From CAVTSA01 sp963790575 (lineage in GTDB: Bacteria; Chloroflexota; Dormibacteria; Dormibacterales; Dormibacteraceae): DNA of 64,000 nucleotides. Position numbers and translations under genes: made by a program. Below are positions 51,403-60,501 of the stretch, in pieces. How positions within the stretch are numbered: the first letter of the stretch is position 1; each line of letters starts with the position of its first letter. The notes under the pieces are model-generated. The model worked only from the letters and a program-made list of their open reading frames with translations. It ran no database searches and was not told the origin of the DNA. Location: positions 62,001 through 126,000 of the forward strand of contig CAWBPD010000008.1 in NCBI GenBank assembly GCA_963790575.1, given 5' to 3'.

Positions 51403-52170
51403 ATGGCCGACGACGTCACGATCGATGCCTTCACCCGTCAGGTGTCATCGTTCGAGGGGGCCGGCTCGCACTTCGGCGACGTGGACCTGCTCGAGTGGAT
51501 CGCGAGCCAGGTGCCGGTCGGCCCCCGGGACCGAGTGCTCGACGTGGCGGGGGGCACTGGGCAGGTCGGGCGGCACCTGGGACGGCGCGCCCGGACCACG
51601 GTCGTCGTCGACCTGACACCGGCGATGCTGGGCGCGGGCGCGGCGGCGGTGGCGGACGAACACCGCCACGATGTTGCCTTCGTCCGCGGCAACGTGGTGG
51701 CCCTCCCGTTCTCCAACGGCGGGTTCGAGGTCGTGGTGTGCCGGTTCGCGCTGCACCACTTCCGGGAAGTCAAGGCGGCGCTGCTGGAGATGTATCGCGT
51801 CTGCGCCCCGGGTGGCACCGTCGCCGTCATCGATATGGTCGCCGAGGTGGGGCCGCGGGGGGAGCGGATGGACGAGCTCGAGCGGCTGCGCGATCCCAGT
51901 CACGTCGCCGCCCCTCGCGAAGACGAGCTTCGGGAGCAGGTGTCAGCCACCGGGCTCAAGGTCGTCGCCGCGGCGGTACGGGATGATCGACAGCTCGCCG
52001 AAGAGTGGCTGGAGCGGGCGCAGCCCAGTCCGGAGGCCCGAAACCAGGTCCTCTCCGCACTGAGCGGGGAGGCCGGTGGAGGGCCCGCCACCGGGCTGCA
52101 CGCCGCGCGGACCACTCAGGGGCTCACCATCAATCGACGGAATCTGCTCCTCCGCGCCACTCGGGTTTGA
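51403..52170 (+). CDS. class I SAM-dependent methyltransferase (UbiE/COQ5-like)
   Basis: A 255-residue methyltransferase. Motif I is VLDVAGGTGQVGRHLG, motif post-I VVVDLTPAML, motif II VVVCRFALHHF and motif III YRVCAPGGTVAVIDMV, closest in style to the UbiE-like group that includes quinone and small-molecule methylases. The ATG at 51403 (MADDVTIDAF) is preferred; a GTG seven codons earlier is open. The C-terminus ends TINRRNLLLRATR. Function not assigned. Confidence 0.87.
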   Translation: MADDVTIDAFTRQVSSFEGAGSHFGDVDLLEWIASQVPVGPRDRVLDVAGGTGQVGRHLGRRARTTVVVDLTPAMLGAGAAAVADEHRHDVAFVRGNVVALPFSNGGFEVVVCRFALHHFREVKAALLEMYRVCAPGGTVAVIDMVAEVGPRGERMDELERLRDPSHVAAPREDELREQVSATGLKVVAAAVRDDRQLAEEWLERAQPSPEARNQVLSALSGEAGGGPATGLHAARTTQGLTINRRNLLLRATRV

Positions 52171-52210
52171 GACGACTGGGCGGCAGGCACCCATGGACGT
52201 TCCCCCCGAG

Positions 52211-52243
52211 CACGCTTAACCCACGCTTAACCCACGCTTCACC
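52211..52243. repeat. three tandem 11-bp repeats
   Basis: CACGCTTAACC occurs three times in a row (third copy has one change), followed by a single degenerate GGTGCACC palindrome at 52251, between the convergent methyltransferase and acyl-CoA ligase genes. Confidence 0.6.
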
Positions 52244-52280
52244 CCCCGGTGGTGCACCAGCAGGCCCCCTCCCACCCGGG

Positions 52281-54023
52281 TTAGCGCGGCGCGGTCTCGC
52301 CCTGCTGCCGCTCGACCACGCGCTGCGCCAGCTTGAACTTCTGCACCTTGCCGGAGCCGGTGAGCGGGAGGTCCGGGGCGGTTATGAAGACGACGTGCTC
52401 GGGCACCTTAAAGCGCGCCAGGTGCCGGCGGCAGTGATCCAGCAGCTCCTCTTCGGTGGGGTGGCTGCCGGCCGCCGGCACCACAAAGGCCCAGCCCACC
52501 TCTCCCCACAGCTCATCGGGGACGCCCACCACGTACGACTGCAGCACGTCGGGCCGCCGGTCGAGGAGGTTCTCGATCTCCTTGGGGGCGACCAGCTCGG
52601 CACCCCGCTTGTAGAGCTCCTTGGAGCGGCCGGTCAAGCGCAGGTACCCATCGGGTCGGATCTGACCCAGGTCTCCACTGCGCATCCACCCGTCGGAGAG
52701 GAAGACTTTGGCCGTCTCCTCCGGCTTTTCGTAGTAGCCCGCCATCACCTGCGGACCGCGCACCGCCAGCTCACCCTCCGCCTCGGCCGGAAGGTCCTCC
52801 AGCGTGACCGGGTCGATCACCTTGTAGACGCATACCATCCCGCCCAGCTCGGGGTCTCCGGCCACGCCGCCCTCCTTGGGCCGCCCGACCGTCACCGACG
52901 CCAGCTCGAGCGGATCGTCGGGCATGGTGTAGGTGGTGGCCGCGGTCACCTCGGTCTGACCGTAGGCGGTGACCACCTCCTCCACGCCAAGCTTGGTCTT
53001 GACCTGCTCCCAGAGCCGCACCGGCGCGGGCGCCGAGGCCGTCATCACCGCGTAGAGCGACGACAGGTCATGCTCCCCGCGGGCGGGGTGCTCGACCAGC
53101 ACCAGTGCCATGGTGGGCACGAACAGCGCCTCCTGAGCCCGGTACCGCTCGATGGATTCGAACGTATCCACGGGGTCGAAGACGAGCCGGGGCACGATCG
53201 CGCCGCCGACCCAGAACGCGGCCGTCAGGCCCTCCGCGTAGGCGAAGACGTGGTAGAGCGGCAGCGCGAACAGAATCCGGCGCCCGTCCTCCAGCGCCCG
53301 GATCCGTGCCGACGAGAAGGCGCAGCGGAGGAAGTTGTCGTGTGTCAGCATGGCGCCCTTCGAGAACCCGGTCGTTCCCGAGGTGTACATGAGACAGATC
53401 ACGTCCGAGGGGCGGGCCGCCTCGATGCGCCGGTCGATCTCGGCGTCGTCCACCGCGCGCCCGCGCTCGGCGAGGGCCCCCAGATCCAGCACACCGGGTC
53501 GAGCTGGACCGCCCCCGGTGGTCGAAAACGTGATCACGTGCCGCAGCTTCGGGAACGTCGCCTGCGGATCGCGCTCCCAGCCGGGCGCCATCTGATCCAG
53601 CAGGGCCAGGTAGTCGTGGTCGCCGAACGTGTCCATCGTGACCAGGCAGGTCGCGTCGGACTGGGCGATCACGTAGCTCAACTCGTCGCACTGCAGGCGG
53701 AAGTTGAAGGGGACGTTGACCGCGCCGGCGCAGGCGACCGCGAACTGGAGTACTGCGAACTCGGCATAGTTGGCCATCACCAAGCCGACATGGTCTCCCG
53801 GCTGGACGCCCAGCGCCACCAGGCCTTTGGCGAGGGCACGCGACTCTTTCCACAGCTCGCGATAGGTGAGGCTGCGCCGGTCGGTGAGCACCGCCGGCCG
53901 GTCGCCGAACAGCTCCACATTGCGCCGCAGCAACGTCGGATAGGTGAGCGACGGCCAGGCCGGAACCGCAGCCTCCAGCGCGGCGCGGCGTTCTGCGATC
54001 GAGGCGGGCATACCGACCATCAT
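52281..54023 (-). CDS. AMP-dependent acyl-CoA synthetase/ligase
   Basis: A 580-residue adenylate-forming enzyme that activates a carboxylic acid with ATP and joins it to CoA. Core motifs: MYTSGTTGFSKGAML (A3), TAYGQTEVTAAT (A5), RSGDLGQIRPDGYLRLTGRSKELYKRG (A7-A8) and the catalytic Lys in TGSGKVQKFKL (A10). The ATG pair at 54020-54023 is taken as start; the frame runs further upstream without similarity. Medium- or long-chain fatty or aryl acids are likely substrates, but specificity is not readable. Transcribed alone, divergent from the MgtE-N gene. Confidence 0.93.
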   Translation of the reverse strand: MMVGMPASIAERRAALEAAVPAWPSLTYPTLLRRNVELFGDRPAVLTDRRSLTYRELWKESRALAKGLVALGVQPGDHVGLVMANYAEFAVLQFAVACAGAVNVPFNFRLQCDELSYVIAQSDATCLVTMDTFGDHDYLALLDQMAPGWERDPQATFPKLRHVITFSTTGGGPARPGVLDLGALAERGRAVDDAEIDRRIEAARPSDVICLMYTSGTTGFSKGAMLTHDNFLRCAFSSARIRALEDGRRILFALPLYHVFAYAEGLTAAFWVGGAIVPRLVFDPVDTFESIERYRAQEALFVPTMALVLVEHPARGEHDLSSLYAVMTASAPAPVRLWEQVKTKLGVEEVVTAYGQTEVTAATTYTMPDDPLELASVTVGRPKEGGVAGDPELGGMVCVYKVIDPVTLEDLPAEAEGELAVRGPQVMAGYYEKPEETAKVFLSDGWMRSGDLGQIRPDGYLRLTGRSKELYKRGAELVAPKEIENLLDRRPDVLQSYVVGVPDELWGEVGWAFVVPAAGSHPTEEELLDHCRRHLARFKVPEHVVFITAPDLPLTGSGKVQKFKLAQRVVERQQGETAPR

Positions 54024-54071
54024 GAGGGGGCGGGCAGCCGGTTGTGAAGAGGCTGCATCGGGGGCGTCGCA

Positions 54072-54077
54072 CCTATA
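54072..54077 (+). promoter_or_regulatory. candidate -10 element for the metal transport genes
   Basis: TATACT on the plus strand would start a transcript near 54085 with a leader of about 185 nt before the MgtE-N gene. No known metal riboswitch motif is recognised in that leader. Confidence 0.35.
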
Positions 54078-54269
54078 CTTCAAGCGTCTCCCGCCGGCGC
54101 GGCACGCCTGAGCGCGCCCCGACGGTACCGGTCTGAAACAGGAGGTCCTGCGTGGAACCTGGCCCTGCCAGTACTCGCCGTGACCTCGCGCGCGCCGGCT
54201 GACCCTCTCTCTCCAGAGCGGCGCTCCGGAAGCGCTGGGTCGCGAACCCAACGTTGGAAGGAGCGCACA

Positions 54270-55700
54270 ATGGAAACACGGATTCCGGACGGGCGGGCAC
54301 TGTCCGCTCGACGGGACGATGCCACCGGGGTGGCGCTGCTGACGGGGCGCAGCCCGTCGCGCGCCTCGCTACGGAGCCACCAGATGAGCACGGATCAGCA
54401 CGATCGTCCGGCCGGGGCGGATCGCGCCCGCCCGCGTCTGCAGCCCACCGAGCCGCTGCTCATGCTGCGGTCGGTCCTGCATGCTCCCGTGCTGGATCCG
54501 CAGGGCGAACGCCTGGGCCGGATCGTGGACTGCGTCTGTCGCTTCAGCGACACCGGCTATCCGCGGATCAAGGGGCTGGTGATCGAGATCGGTGGCCGCA
54601 ACCTTTTCGTCCCCATGGACATGATCACGGAGCTGAAGCCGGGGGAGGGGAAGCTGCAGGGCCAGATGCTTGATCAGAGGGCCTTCGAACGCCGCGAGGG
54701 AGAGGTGCTGCTGGCCGAAGATGTGCTTGGCCGGCGCATGATCGACGTCACCAGGGGCCGGCTGATCGTGGCTGAAAATCTCGCCCTTGCCCACGTCGGT
54801 GACGCCTGGCGGCTGGCCGGAGTCGACGCCGGGCGACCGGGCCTGTTCAACGGGCTGTTCAACCGAGTCGGCACCGGCAACCAGCCCCGCGCCGCCCTGG
54901 TCGACTGGGCCGATATCGAGCCCTTCGTGGGCCACGTCCCCACCGCCCGGCTGCTGCTGCCCCTGCAGTCGCTCAGGCGCTTACACCCAGCGCAGATCGC
55001 GGACCTGGTCGAGCGCGCGTCGCACGAGGAGGGTGAGGAGATCCTGGAGGCGGTTCAGTCCGACGCCGAGCTCACCGCGGACGTGTTCGAGGAGCTGGAC
55101 CCGGAGCACCAGCGGGAGTTTCTGAGGGATCGCTCCGACCAGGAAGCGGCCGCCGTTCTCGACGACATGGAGCTCGACGACGCCGCCGACCTGCTCGTCG
55201 ACCTTCCCCAGGAGCGCCGAGCCGGCGTGATCGCGGCGCTGCCCCCGGAGCTCCAGGCCAAGCTCCGCCGCCTCCTCGAGTACAACCCCGAGGTCGCGGG
55301 CGGCATGATGAGCCTGGACGTCATCACGGTACCGGCGTCAGCCAACGCGACCGTCGCCATCGAGCGGGTGCGGACCGCGCCCGAGGACGTCCCCCCCACC
55401 TTGTTGAGCGACATCTTCGTGATCGCGGACGACGGCACCCTGCTCGGCTCGATCGGGGCGTCCGACCTGCTGCGAGCGGGCGCCGGCCAGACCGCCGGCG
55501 AGCTCCCCGGTCTGGTCAAGGCGCGGGTGCGAGCCGACGCCGATCTCTCGGACGTGGCGCTGCTCATGAGCGACTACAACCTCACCGCGGCCCCGGTGGT
55601 CGACGAGCACGACCACCTGGTGGGCGCGATCTCGGTCGACGACGTGGTGGAGCTGCTGATACCTGACGACTGGCGCCGCCGCCAGGAGTCGGAGGCATGA
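54270..55700 (+). CDS. PRC-barrel, MgtE N-terminal and CBS domain protein (no transporter domain)
   Basis: A 476-residue soluble protein. A PRC-barrel-like segment (about 60-165; LRSVLHAPVLDPQGERLGRIVD) is followed by the acidic helical MgtE intracellular N domain (about 220-335; VFEELDPEHQREFLRDRSDQEAAAVLDDM) and two CBS motifs (about 345-470). The membrane channel part of MgtE is absent. In MgtE these domains sense magnesium, so this is probably a stand-alone sensor or regulator for the NRAMP-like carrier encoded 31 bp downstream. AAGGAG precedes the ATG at 54270. Confidence 0.87.
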   Translation: METRIPDGRALSARRDDATGVALLTGRSPSRASLRSHQMSTDQHDRPAGADRARPRLQPTEPLLMLRSVLHAPVLDPQGERLGRIVDCVCRFSDTGYPRIKGLVIEIGGRNLFVPMDMITELKPGEGKLQGQMLDQRAFERREGEVLLAEDVLGRRMIDVTRGRLIVAENLALAHVGDAWRLAGVDAGRPGLFNGLFNRVGTGNQPRAALVDWADIEPFVGHVPTARLLLPLQSLRRLHPAQIADLVERASHEEGEEILEAVQSDAELTADVFEELDPEHQREFLRDRSDQEAAAVLDDMELDDAADLLVDLPQERRAGVIAALPPELQAKLRRLLEYNPEVAGGMMSLDVITVPASANATVAIERVRTAPEDVPPTLLSDIFVIADDGTLLGSIGASDLLRAGAGQTAGELPGLVKARVRADADLSDVALLMSDYNLTAAPVVDEHDHLVGAISVDDVVELLIPDDWRRRQESEA

Positions 55701-55731
55701 ACACCACCACCACCGGAGAGGGGCCGTTACG

Positions 55732-57387
55732 ATGGCGCAGCGCAACCTCACCCGGCAGGAGATCCGGCGGCGCCGCGTAACCCGACGCGGCAACGAACTC
55801 CAGGTCATCGACGAGATTCACGGCGCGCTCGGCACGGTTCGCGCGCCGGCCGAAGGCGAGCACCGGTCCTGGCGGCAGCGGGGGTTGGCCCTGGCCGCGA
55901 TCATGGGCCCGGGCCTGATCGTCATGATCGGCGACAACGACGCCGGGGGCATGGCGACCTACGCCCAGGCAGGTCAGAACTACGGCTATTCGCTGCTCTG
56001 GGTGCTGGTGCTGCTGATCCCGGTCCTGATCGTCAACCAGGAGATGGTGGTCCGGCTGGGGGCGGTGGCCGGTGTCGGCTACGCCAAGCTCATCAACGAG
56101 CGGTTCGGCCGGTTCTGGGGCCTCTTCAGCGTCGCCGGCCTGTTTCTTCTCAATTTCCTGACCATCGCGACCGAGTTCATCGGGATCGCGCTCGCCGCGC
56201 AGTTCTTCGGCGTCACCAAGTACATCGTGGTTCCGCTGGCGGCCCTGCTTCTGATCGGCATCACCATGTCGGGGAACTTCCAGCGCTGGGAACGCTTCAT
56301 GTTCCTGCTGCTCTTCCTGAACCTCGGTTTGGTCCCCCTCGCCGTCTTTACCCGCCCCGACCTCGCCGCGACCGGGCGCGGTCTGGTCGTGCCCGGCATC
56401 GCGGGCGGCGTGACCTCGGCGGCGATGCTGCTGATCATTCAGATCGTCGGCACCACCGTCGCTCCCTGGCAGTTGTTCTTCCAGCAGTCGAACGTGGTCG
56501 ACAAGCGCATCACGCCGCGCTGGCTGCCCTATGAGCGCACCGACACTGTGGTCGGCGCCTTCGTGGTCGTGCTCGGGGCCACTTGCATCATCATGGCGAC
56601 CGCGTCCGCCTTCGGTGGGACCCACCTCTTCGGCCAGTTCACCGACGCGCTCGGCACCGCGGAAGGTATCGCAGAACACTTCGGACGCTGGGTGGGCGCG
56701 ATCTGGGCGGTGGTGCTGCTCGACGCCTCGATCATCGGCGCCTCGGCGGTGACGCTTGCCACCTCCTACGCCTTCGGCGACGTGTTCGGCCTCCGCCATT
56801 CGCTGAACCGGTCGGTGGGAGAGGCGAAAGGCTTCTACGTCACCTACGGCGGCCTGGTGGTGCTGGCGGCGGCGATCGTGCTCATCCCGACCGCGCCCCT
56901 GGGACTCATCACGGAGGCCGTGCAGGCGCTGGCCGGCATCCTCCTGCCCAGCTCCGTCGTCTTCCTCCTTCTTCTCTGCAACGACCCCGCGGTGCTCGGC
57001 CCCTGGGTGAACAAGCTGTGGCTCAACATCGTGGCGATCGTCATCGTGGGGCTGTTGGTGGTGCTTTCACTGGTCCTGGTGATCACGACGGTGGTGCCGA
57101 ACATCGACGTCCCGATCCTCCTCATCGTGCTCGGCGGCGTACTCGTCGCGTGCCTGCTGGCTTGGGGTGGCTGGTTCTGGTGGCAGCGCACCCAGCACCC
57201 TCCGGAGCGGCCGCGCGTCTATACCGCGGCGCAGAAGAACCGCTGGCGGATGCCGCCGCTGGCCCTGCTCGACCGGCCCAGCTGGTCGCTGGGTCGCCGG
57301 CTGATCATGTGGGGAATGGCGGGATACATCGGGCTCTCGGTGGTCCTCCTGTTCGTGCGGGCGGTGCAGCTGGCGACTGGCAGGTAA
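55732..57387 (+). CDS. NRAMP (SLC11)-related divalent metal transporter with altered metal site
   Basis: A 551-residue membrane protein with about 11-12 helices and the NRAMP fold (LALAAIMGPGLIVMIGDNDAGG, then FMFLLLFLNLGLVPLAVF). The metal-site motifs deviate: helix 1 has GDNDAGG (67-73) in place of DPGN, and helix 6 has TTVAPWQLFFQQS (241-253) in place of the MPHN motif, so the metal-binding methionine is missing. Loss of this residue is known from magnesium-transporting NRAMP relatives. Its partner is an MgtE-N/CBS protein. The last 83 bases overlap the convergent PfkB gene. Confidence 0.88.
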   Translation: MAQRNLTRQEIRRRRVTRRGNELQVIDEIHGALGTVRAPAEGEHRSWRQRGLALAAIMGPGLIVMIGDNDAGGMATYAQAGQNYGYSLLWVLVLLIPVLIVNQEMVVRLGAVAGVGYAKLINERFGRFWGLFSVAGLFLLNFLTIATEFIGIALAAQFFGVTKYIVVPLAALLLIGITMSGNFQRWERFMFLLLFLNLGLVPLAVFTRPDLAATGRGLVVPGIAGGVTSAAMLLIIQIVGTTVAPWQLFFQQSNVVDKRITPRWLPYERTDTVVGAFVVVLGATCIIMATASAFGGTHLFGQFTDALGTAEGIAEHFGRWVGAIWAVVLLDASIIGASAVTLATSYAFGDVFGLRHSLNRSVGEAKGFYVTYGGLVVLAAAIVLIPTAPLGLITEAVQALAGILLPSSVVFLLLLCNDPAVLGPWVNKLWLNIVAIVIVGLLVVLSLVLVITTVVPNIDVPILLIVLGGVLVACLLAWGGWFWWQRTQHPPERPRVYTAAQKNRWRMPPLALLDRPSWSLGRRLIMWGMAGYIGLSVVLLFVRAVQLATGR

Positions 57388-58336
57388 CGTCACGCGGATC
57401 TCGGGCCTGCTCCAGCACCCGCTCCCACCGCGGTCGTTCTCCCGGGCCCAGCCCGCCCACGAAGGACTCCAGGTCTCCCCAGGTGGGCGCGCTGAGACTG
57501 CTGCCCGGGCGCGTCACCGATACCGACGCGACCAGGCAGCCGAGCGCCGCCGCGTCCGCCAGCTCCAGGCCGCGAAGAAGGCCGACTGTGAAGGCGGCGT
57601 CGAGGATGTCACCCGCACCGGTGGAGTCGACCATCAGCGCGGACGGGGCCGCGACGGATACCCGGACCAGACCCTGCTGCGCGAGGACGCCTCGGGCACC
57701 GCGCTTCAGCACCACCACGCCCGCGCGCCGGCGGAGCTGTTCCAGGGCCCCCTCGGCGTCGGCGGCCCCGGTCAGCGCCAGGGCCTCGGCCTCGTTGGGG
57801 AGGAACGCGGCCACGTCCCCCAGCGCCTCCACGCAGCTCGAGCGGCAGAAGGCATCCCGCTCCTCACCGGCGTCGCCGACGATCGGAATGCCGCGCCGGC
57901 CGAGCAGGCGCAGGCGCGGGTCGAGGCCGCAGCCCACGTCGACGCAGATGGCGGCCACCCCGCTCCAGTAGTCGGAATTGGGATCGGGTGCGACCACCGT
58001 GCCCGCGCGTTGGAAGCTGACCAGGGCGCGGTCGCCATCACTCGGCAGGCTCAGGGTGACGTCTGTCGGGCGCCCCGCACGACGCTCGGGAAGCTGCACA
58101 CCCTCCGCCTCCAGGAGCTCGCACAGCTGCTCCCCGACGCCGTCATCGCCGATCGCGCTCAAGAGCTCCACCGGCTGTCCCAGGCGCGCGAGTCCGACCG
58201 CCACGTTGGCCATGCCTCCGGGGCTGGCCAGGATCGCCTCGCCGCTGGCCACCCGGCCTGGTTCGGGCAGGTGGTCGAGACCCGCCACCACCAGGTCCAG
58301 CGGAGCCGGGCCGATGCAGACGACGCGATCGGGCAT
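57305..58336 (-). CDS. PfkB family carbohydrate kinase
   Basis: A 343-residue ribokinase-fold sugar kinase. The N-terminal sugar-binding part has GPAPLDLVVAG and SPGGMANVAVGLARLG (GG..N motif); the C-terminal signature MVDSTGAGDILDAAF supplies the catalytic Asp and anion hole. About 40 residues follow the normal family end (QARDPRDVTCQSPAAPPART), reading across the end of the convergent NRAMP gene. It shares one base with the preceding degenerate kinase gene (TGATG) and belongs to the GH4 operon. Confidence 0.9.
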   Translation of the reverse strand: MPDRVVCIGPAPLDLVVAGLDHLPEPGRVASGEAILASPGGMANVAVGLARLGQPVELLSAIGDDGVGEQLCELLEAEGVQLPERRAGRPTDVTLSLPSDGDRALVSFQRAGTVVAPDPNSDYWSGVAAICVDVGCGLDPRLRLLGRRGIPIVGDAGEERDAFCRSSCVEALGDVAAFLPNEAEALALTGAADAEGALEQLRRRAGVVVLKRGARGVLAQQGLVRVSVAAPSALMVDSTGAGDILDAAFTVGLLRGLELADAAALGCLVASVSVTRPGSSLSAPTWGDLESFVGGLGPGERPRWERVLEQARDPRDVTCQSPAAPPARTGGPPRARCIPPFPT

Positions 58337-59118
58337 CAGGGCAGGTCCCCCCGGGCGGCGTGGAGGATCGCCCAGCGCAGGCGGGCCAGCAGGTCGAGAC
58401 CCTGCGCGTCACCCCACAGGTAGGCGGCGATGAACAGCGGGTGGCTGATGCGCAGCGCGTGCTGGGGCCGCGGCGCCCCGTCCAGCCGCACCGTCGCCCC
58501 CGACGTGACCGCCGCCACGCCGTCCTCTCCCCGGTCCACCACCACGGTGGGCCAGTGCCGGCCCAACTCCGGCAGCGCCAGGTCCAGCTCGTCGTACCCG
58601 GCCAGGCGGCAGGCGGCGCTCTCGGTGGCGATCACGCACACCGCCTCCAAGTCGGCGATCTCCTCCAGCGCCTCGTCGCCTTCCGGCAGGAGGTAGCGCG
58701 GCACCCCGACCGGCACCTCCTCCACCCAGGCCGGGGCGCCGGCCACCGCGCGGGGCAGAGTGTCCGGCCAGGCGCCAACCCAGCGTTCTCTTGTGGTCAG
58801 ACGCAGCGCCGGGCCGCAGTCGGCGCCGAAGTCCACCACCAGACCCGAGCGCGCCGCCTCCGGCCCCAGCCAGGGCACGTCCTCAGCCTTCAGCAGATGG
58901 CGCAGGTAGCGGCCCGGGAAGTCGCCGCCGAGCGGGGTCGCGACGACCGTTCGCAGCCCCAGCCGGTGGGCGGCGATCGCGGTCAGCGCCGACGCCAGCG
59001 GACGCACCTCGAGGCCGGAAGAGAACAGCTCCTCGCCGCCGACCGGCATTCGTGGGAGATCGCCGAAGCAGAGCTCGACCTCGCTGGGGCCGAGCACGGC
59101 GAGGTCAAGCTCCGGCAC
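58336..59118 (-). CDS. PfkB-fold protein lacking the catalytic GAGD motif
   Basis: A 260-residue protein with a ribokinase-like start (VPELDLAVLGPSEVELCFGDLPRMPVGGE, then LGLRTVVATPLGGDFPGRYLRHLL) and middle (VVVDRGEDGVAAVTSG). Where the family has DTxGAGD, this protein has ALRISHPLFIAAYLWGD, so the catalytic base and anion hole are missing. It is also shorter than usual. The GTG at 59118, preceded by AGGTGG, overlaps the GH4 gene by 14 bases. Probably a non-catalytic partner or sensor for the true kinase next door; binding of sugar phosphate is inference. Confidence 0.7.
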   Translation of the reverse strand: MPELDLAVLGPSEVELCFGDLPRMPVGGEELFSSGLEVRPLASALTAIAAHRLGLRTVVATPLGGDFPGRYLRHLLKAEDVPWLGPEAARSGLVVDFGADCGPALRLTTRERWVGAWPDTLPRAVAGAPAWVEEVPVGVPRYLLPEGDEALEEIADLEAVCVIATESAACRLAGYDELDLALPELGRHWPTVVVDRGEDGVAAVTSGATVRLDGAPRPQHALRISHPLFIAAYLWGDAQGLDLLARLRWAILHAARGDLP

Positions 59119-60451
59119 GGGCCACCTGGTGGCAGGCATCGGGAGCCGCCAGCTCCACCAGCCTGGGGGCGATGTCGATGCCGCCGCAGAGAGGATGGAG
59201 GGCGAAGGCCTGCAGCAGGGCCGGGCGCAAGCCATCGAGCGCCGCGCGGAGGACCAGGCGGTCGATCGCCTTCAGCAGCGCGATCCGCGCCATCGCCGCG
59301 GCAGGCAGCGGAGGCGCTGGCAGCGGATGCGCACCCCGGCCGTCGACGCGGCAGGGAACCTCGACCACCGCTTCCGCGTCCAGGCCGGCGAGCGTGCCGG
59401 CGTTGGGAACGTTCACGATCGCGGTCACGGGCGAGCCGCAGATCAGCGCCACCGCCACCTCCAGCGCCACGTCCGCGTAGCCGCCCTCGTCACCCTCCGG
59501 GCCGGTCCCGTGAAGCGCGGGACCCGCCTCCTGGAGGTACGTGCGCTCACGGCCCAGGCGGAGGTGGCGCCAGGCGCGGAGGGCGCTCTGGGGATCGGGG
59601 TCGACGCGCCGGTAGAAGTCGAGCTGGGGTCCCAGCAACGCCTCGCCGCGTGTCTGGCCGCGACGCACGGTTTCGGCGATCGCGGCCCCGGTCCGGTCGT
59701 AGTAGAAGAGGTACTCGTTCGGGATCATGCCGAGGGCCTGCAGCCATTCCGTTCCGAAGAGCCGGCCTTCCTCGAGAGCGCCAAGCCGCTGGGGGTCGCT
59801 GAGGAGTCCCGGCAGCAGGTCGGTGCCGGCGGCGTCGCGTACCGAGACCAACCAACCGTGGTGGTTGAGGCCGGCGTACCCCGGCTGCAGTTCGCGTGCA
59901 GGCAGAGCGAGCGCGCCGGCCACCCGCCCCATCAGCGCGGCCGGGGAATCGCAGACACCGATCACACGCTCGCCGAGGGCCGGCACCATGGCCTCGGTAA
60001 CCAGCCCGGCTGGGTTGGTGAAGTTCAGCACCCACGCGCTCGGAGCACGGCGCGCGATCTCGTCCGCGAGCCGTCGCATGACCGGGGCCGTGCGCAGTCC
60101 GTAGAGGATGCCGGCCGCTCCCACCGTCTCCTGACCGAGCAGACCGAGATCGAGCACCGCGCGCTCGTCGGCCGCGCGGGCGGCCTCGCCCCCCACCCGG
60201 ATCGCGCACAGGACGAGGTCCGCACCATCGAGCGCCGAGGTGAGGTCGGTGGTCAGGTGCAGCTCGGGTCCCGCGCCGGCCTCCGCCGCCTGTCCCCGCA
60301 GCACGGCCGTGATCCGCTCCAGACGTCGGGGTTCGAGGTCCTGGAGCCAAAGTTCGCTCACGGGCAGACGGTCGAAGCGTGAGAGGAGCCCGGCGTGGAC
60401 CATCGGGGTGCGGAAGCCCCCACCTCCCAGCACGGTCACCTTCAGGGCCAT
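59105..60451 (-). CDS. glycoside hydrolase family 4 (6-phospho-beta-glucosidase-like)
   Basis: A 448-residue NAD- and metal-dependent glycosidase that cleaves phosphorylated or uronic glycosides by a redox-assisted mechanism. Visible: coenzyme loop VLGGGGFRTPMV, LVLCAIRVGGEAAR, VLNFTNPAGLVTEA, GVCDSPAAL (the metal-binding Cys region) and GLNHHGW (metal-binding His). First gene of a three-gene operon with two PfkB-fold proteins, suggesting phosphorylation of the released sugar. No PTS genes are present. CACACT lies 7 nt before the ATG. Confidence 0.92.
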   Translation of the reverse strand: MALKVTVLGGGGFRTPMVHAGLLSRFDRLPVSELWLQDLEPRRLERITAVLRGQAAEAGAGPELHLTTDLTSALDGADLVLCAIRVGGEAARAADERAVLDLGLLGQETVGAAGILYGLRTAPVMRRLADEIARRAPSAWVLNFTNPAGLVTEAMVPALGERVIGVCDSPAALMGRVAGALALPARELQPGYAGLNHHGWLVSVRDAAGTDLLPGLLSDPQRLGALEEGRLFGTEWLQALGMIPNEYLFYYDRTGAAIAETVRRGQTRGEALLGPQLDFYRRVDPDPQSALRAWRHLRLGRERTYLQEAGPALHGTGPEGDEGGYADVALEVAVALICGSPVTAIVNVPNAGTLAGLDAEAVVEVPCRVDGRGAHPLPAPPLPAAAMARIALLKAIDRLVLRAALDGLRPALLQAFALHPLCGGIDIAPRLVELAAPDACHQVARAGA

Positions 60452-60458
60452 CGCCCCT

Positions 60459-60495
60459 AGTGTGGTCTCGCGCTGCCGCCGCCGGGACCGATACT
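60459..60495. promoter_or_regulatory. divergent leaderless promoter pair
   Basis: Minus strand: CACACT (60464-60459), 7 nt, ATG of the GH4 gene. Plus strand: GATACT (60490-60495), 6 nt, GTG of the DHFR-like gene. The starts are 50 bp apart. Confidence 0.4.
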
Positions 60496-60501
60496 GCTGC
60501 G

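Noticed and set aside
54085..54269. Metal riboswitch in the leader of the MgtE-N/NRAMP genes
   Set aside because: The leader length is suitable, but I find neither M-box nor yybP-ykoY signature elements.
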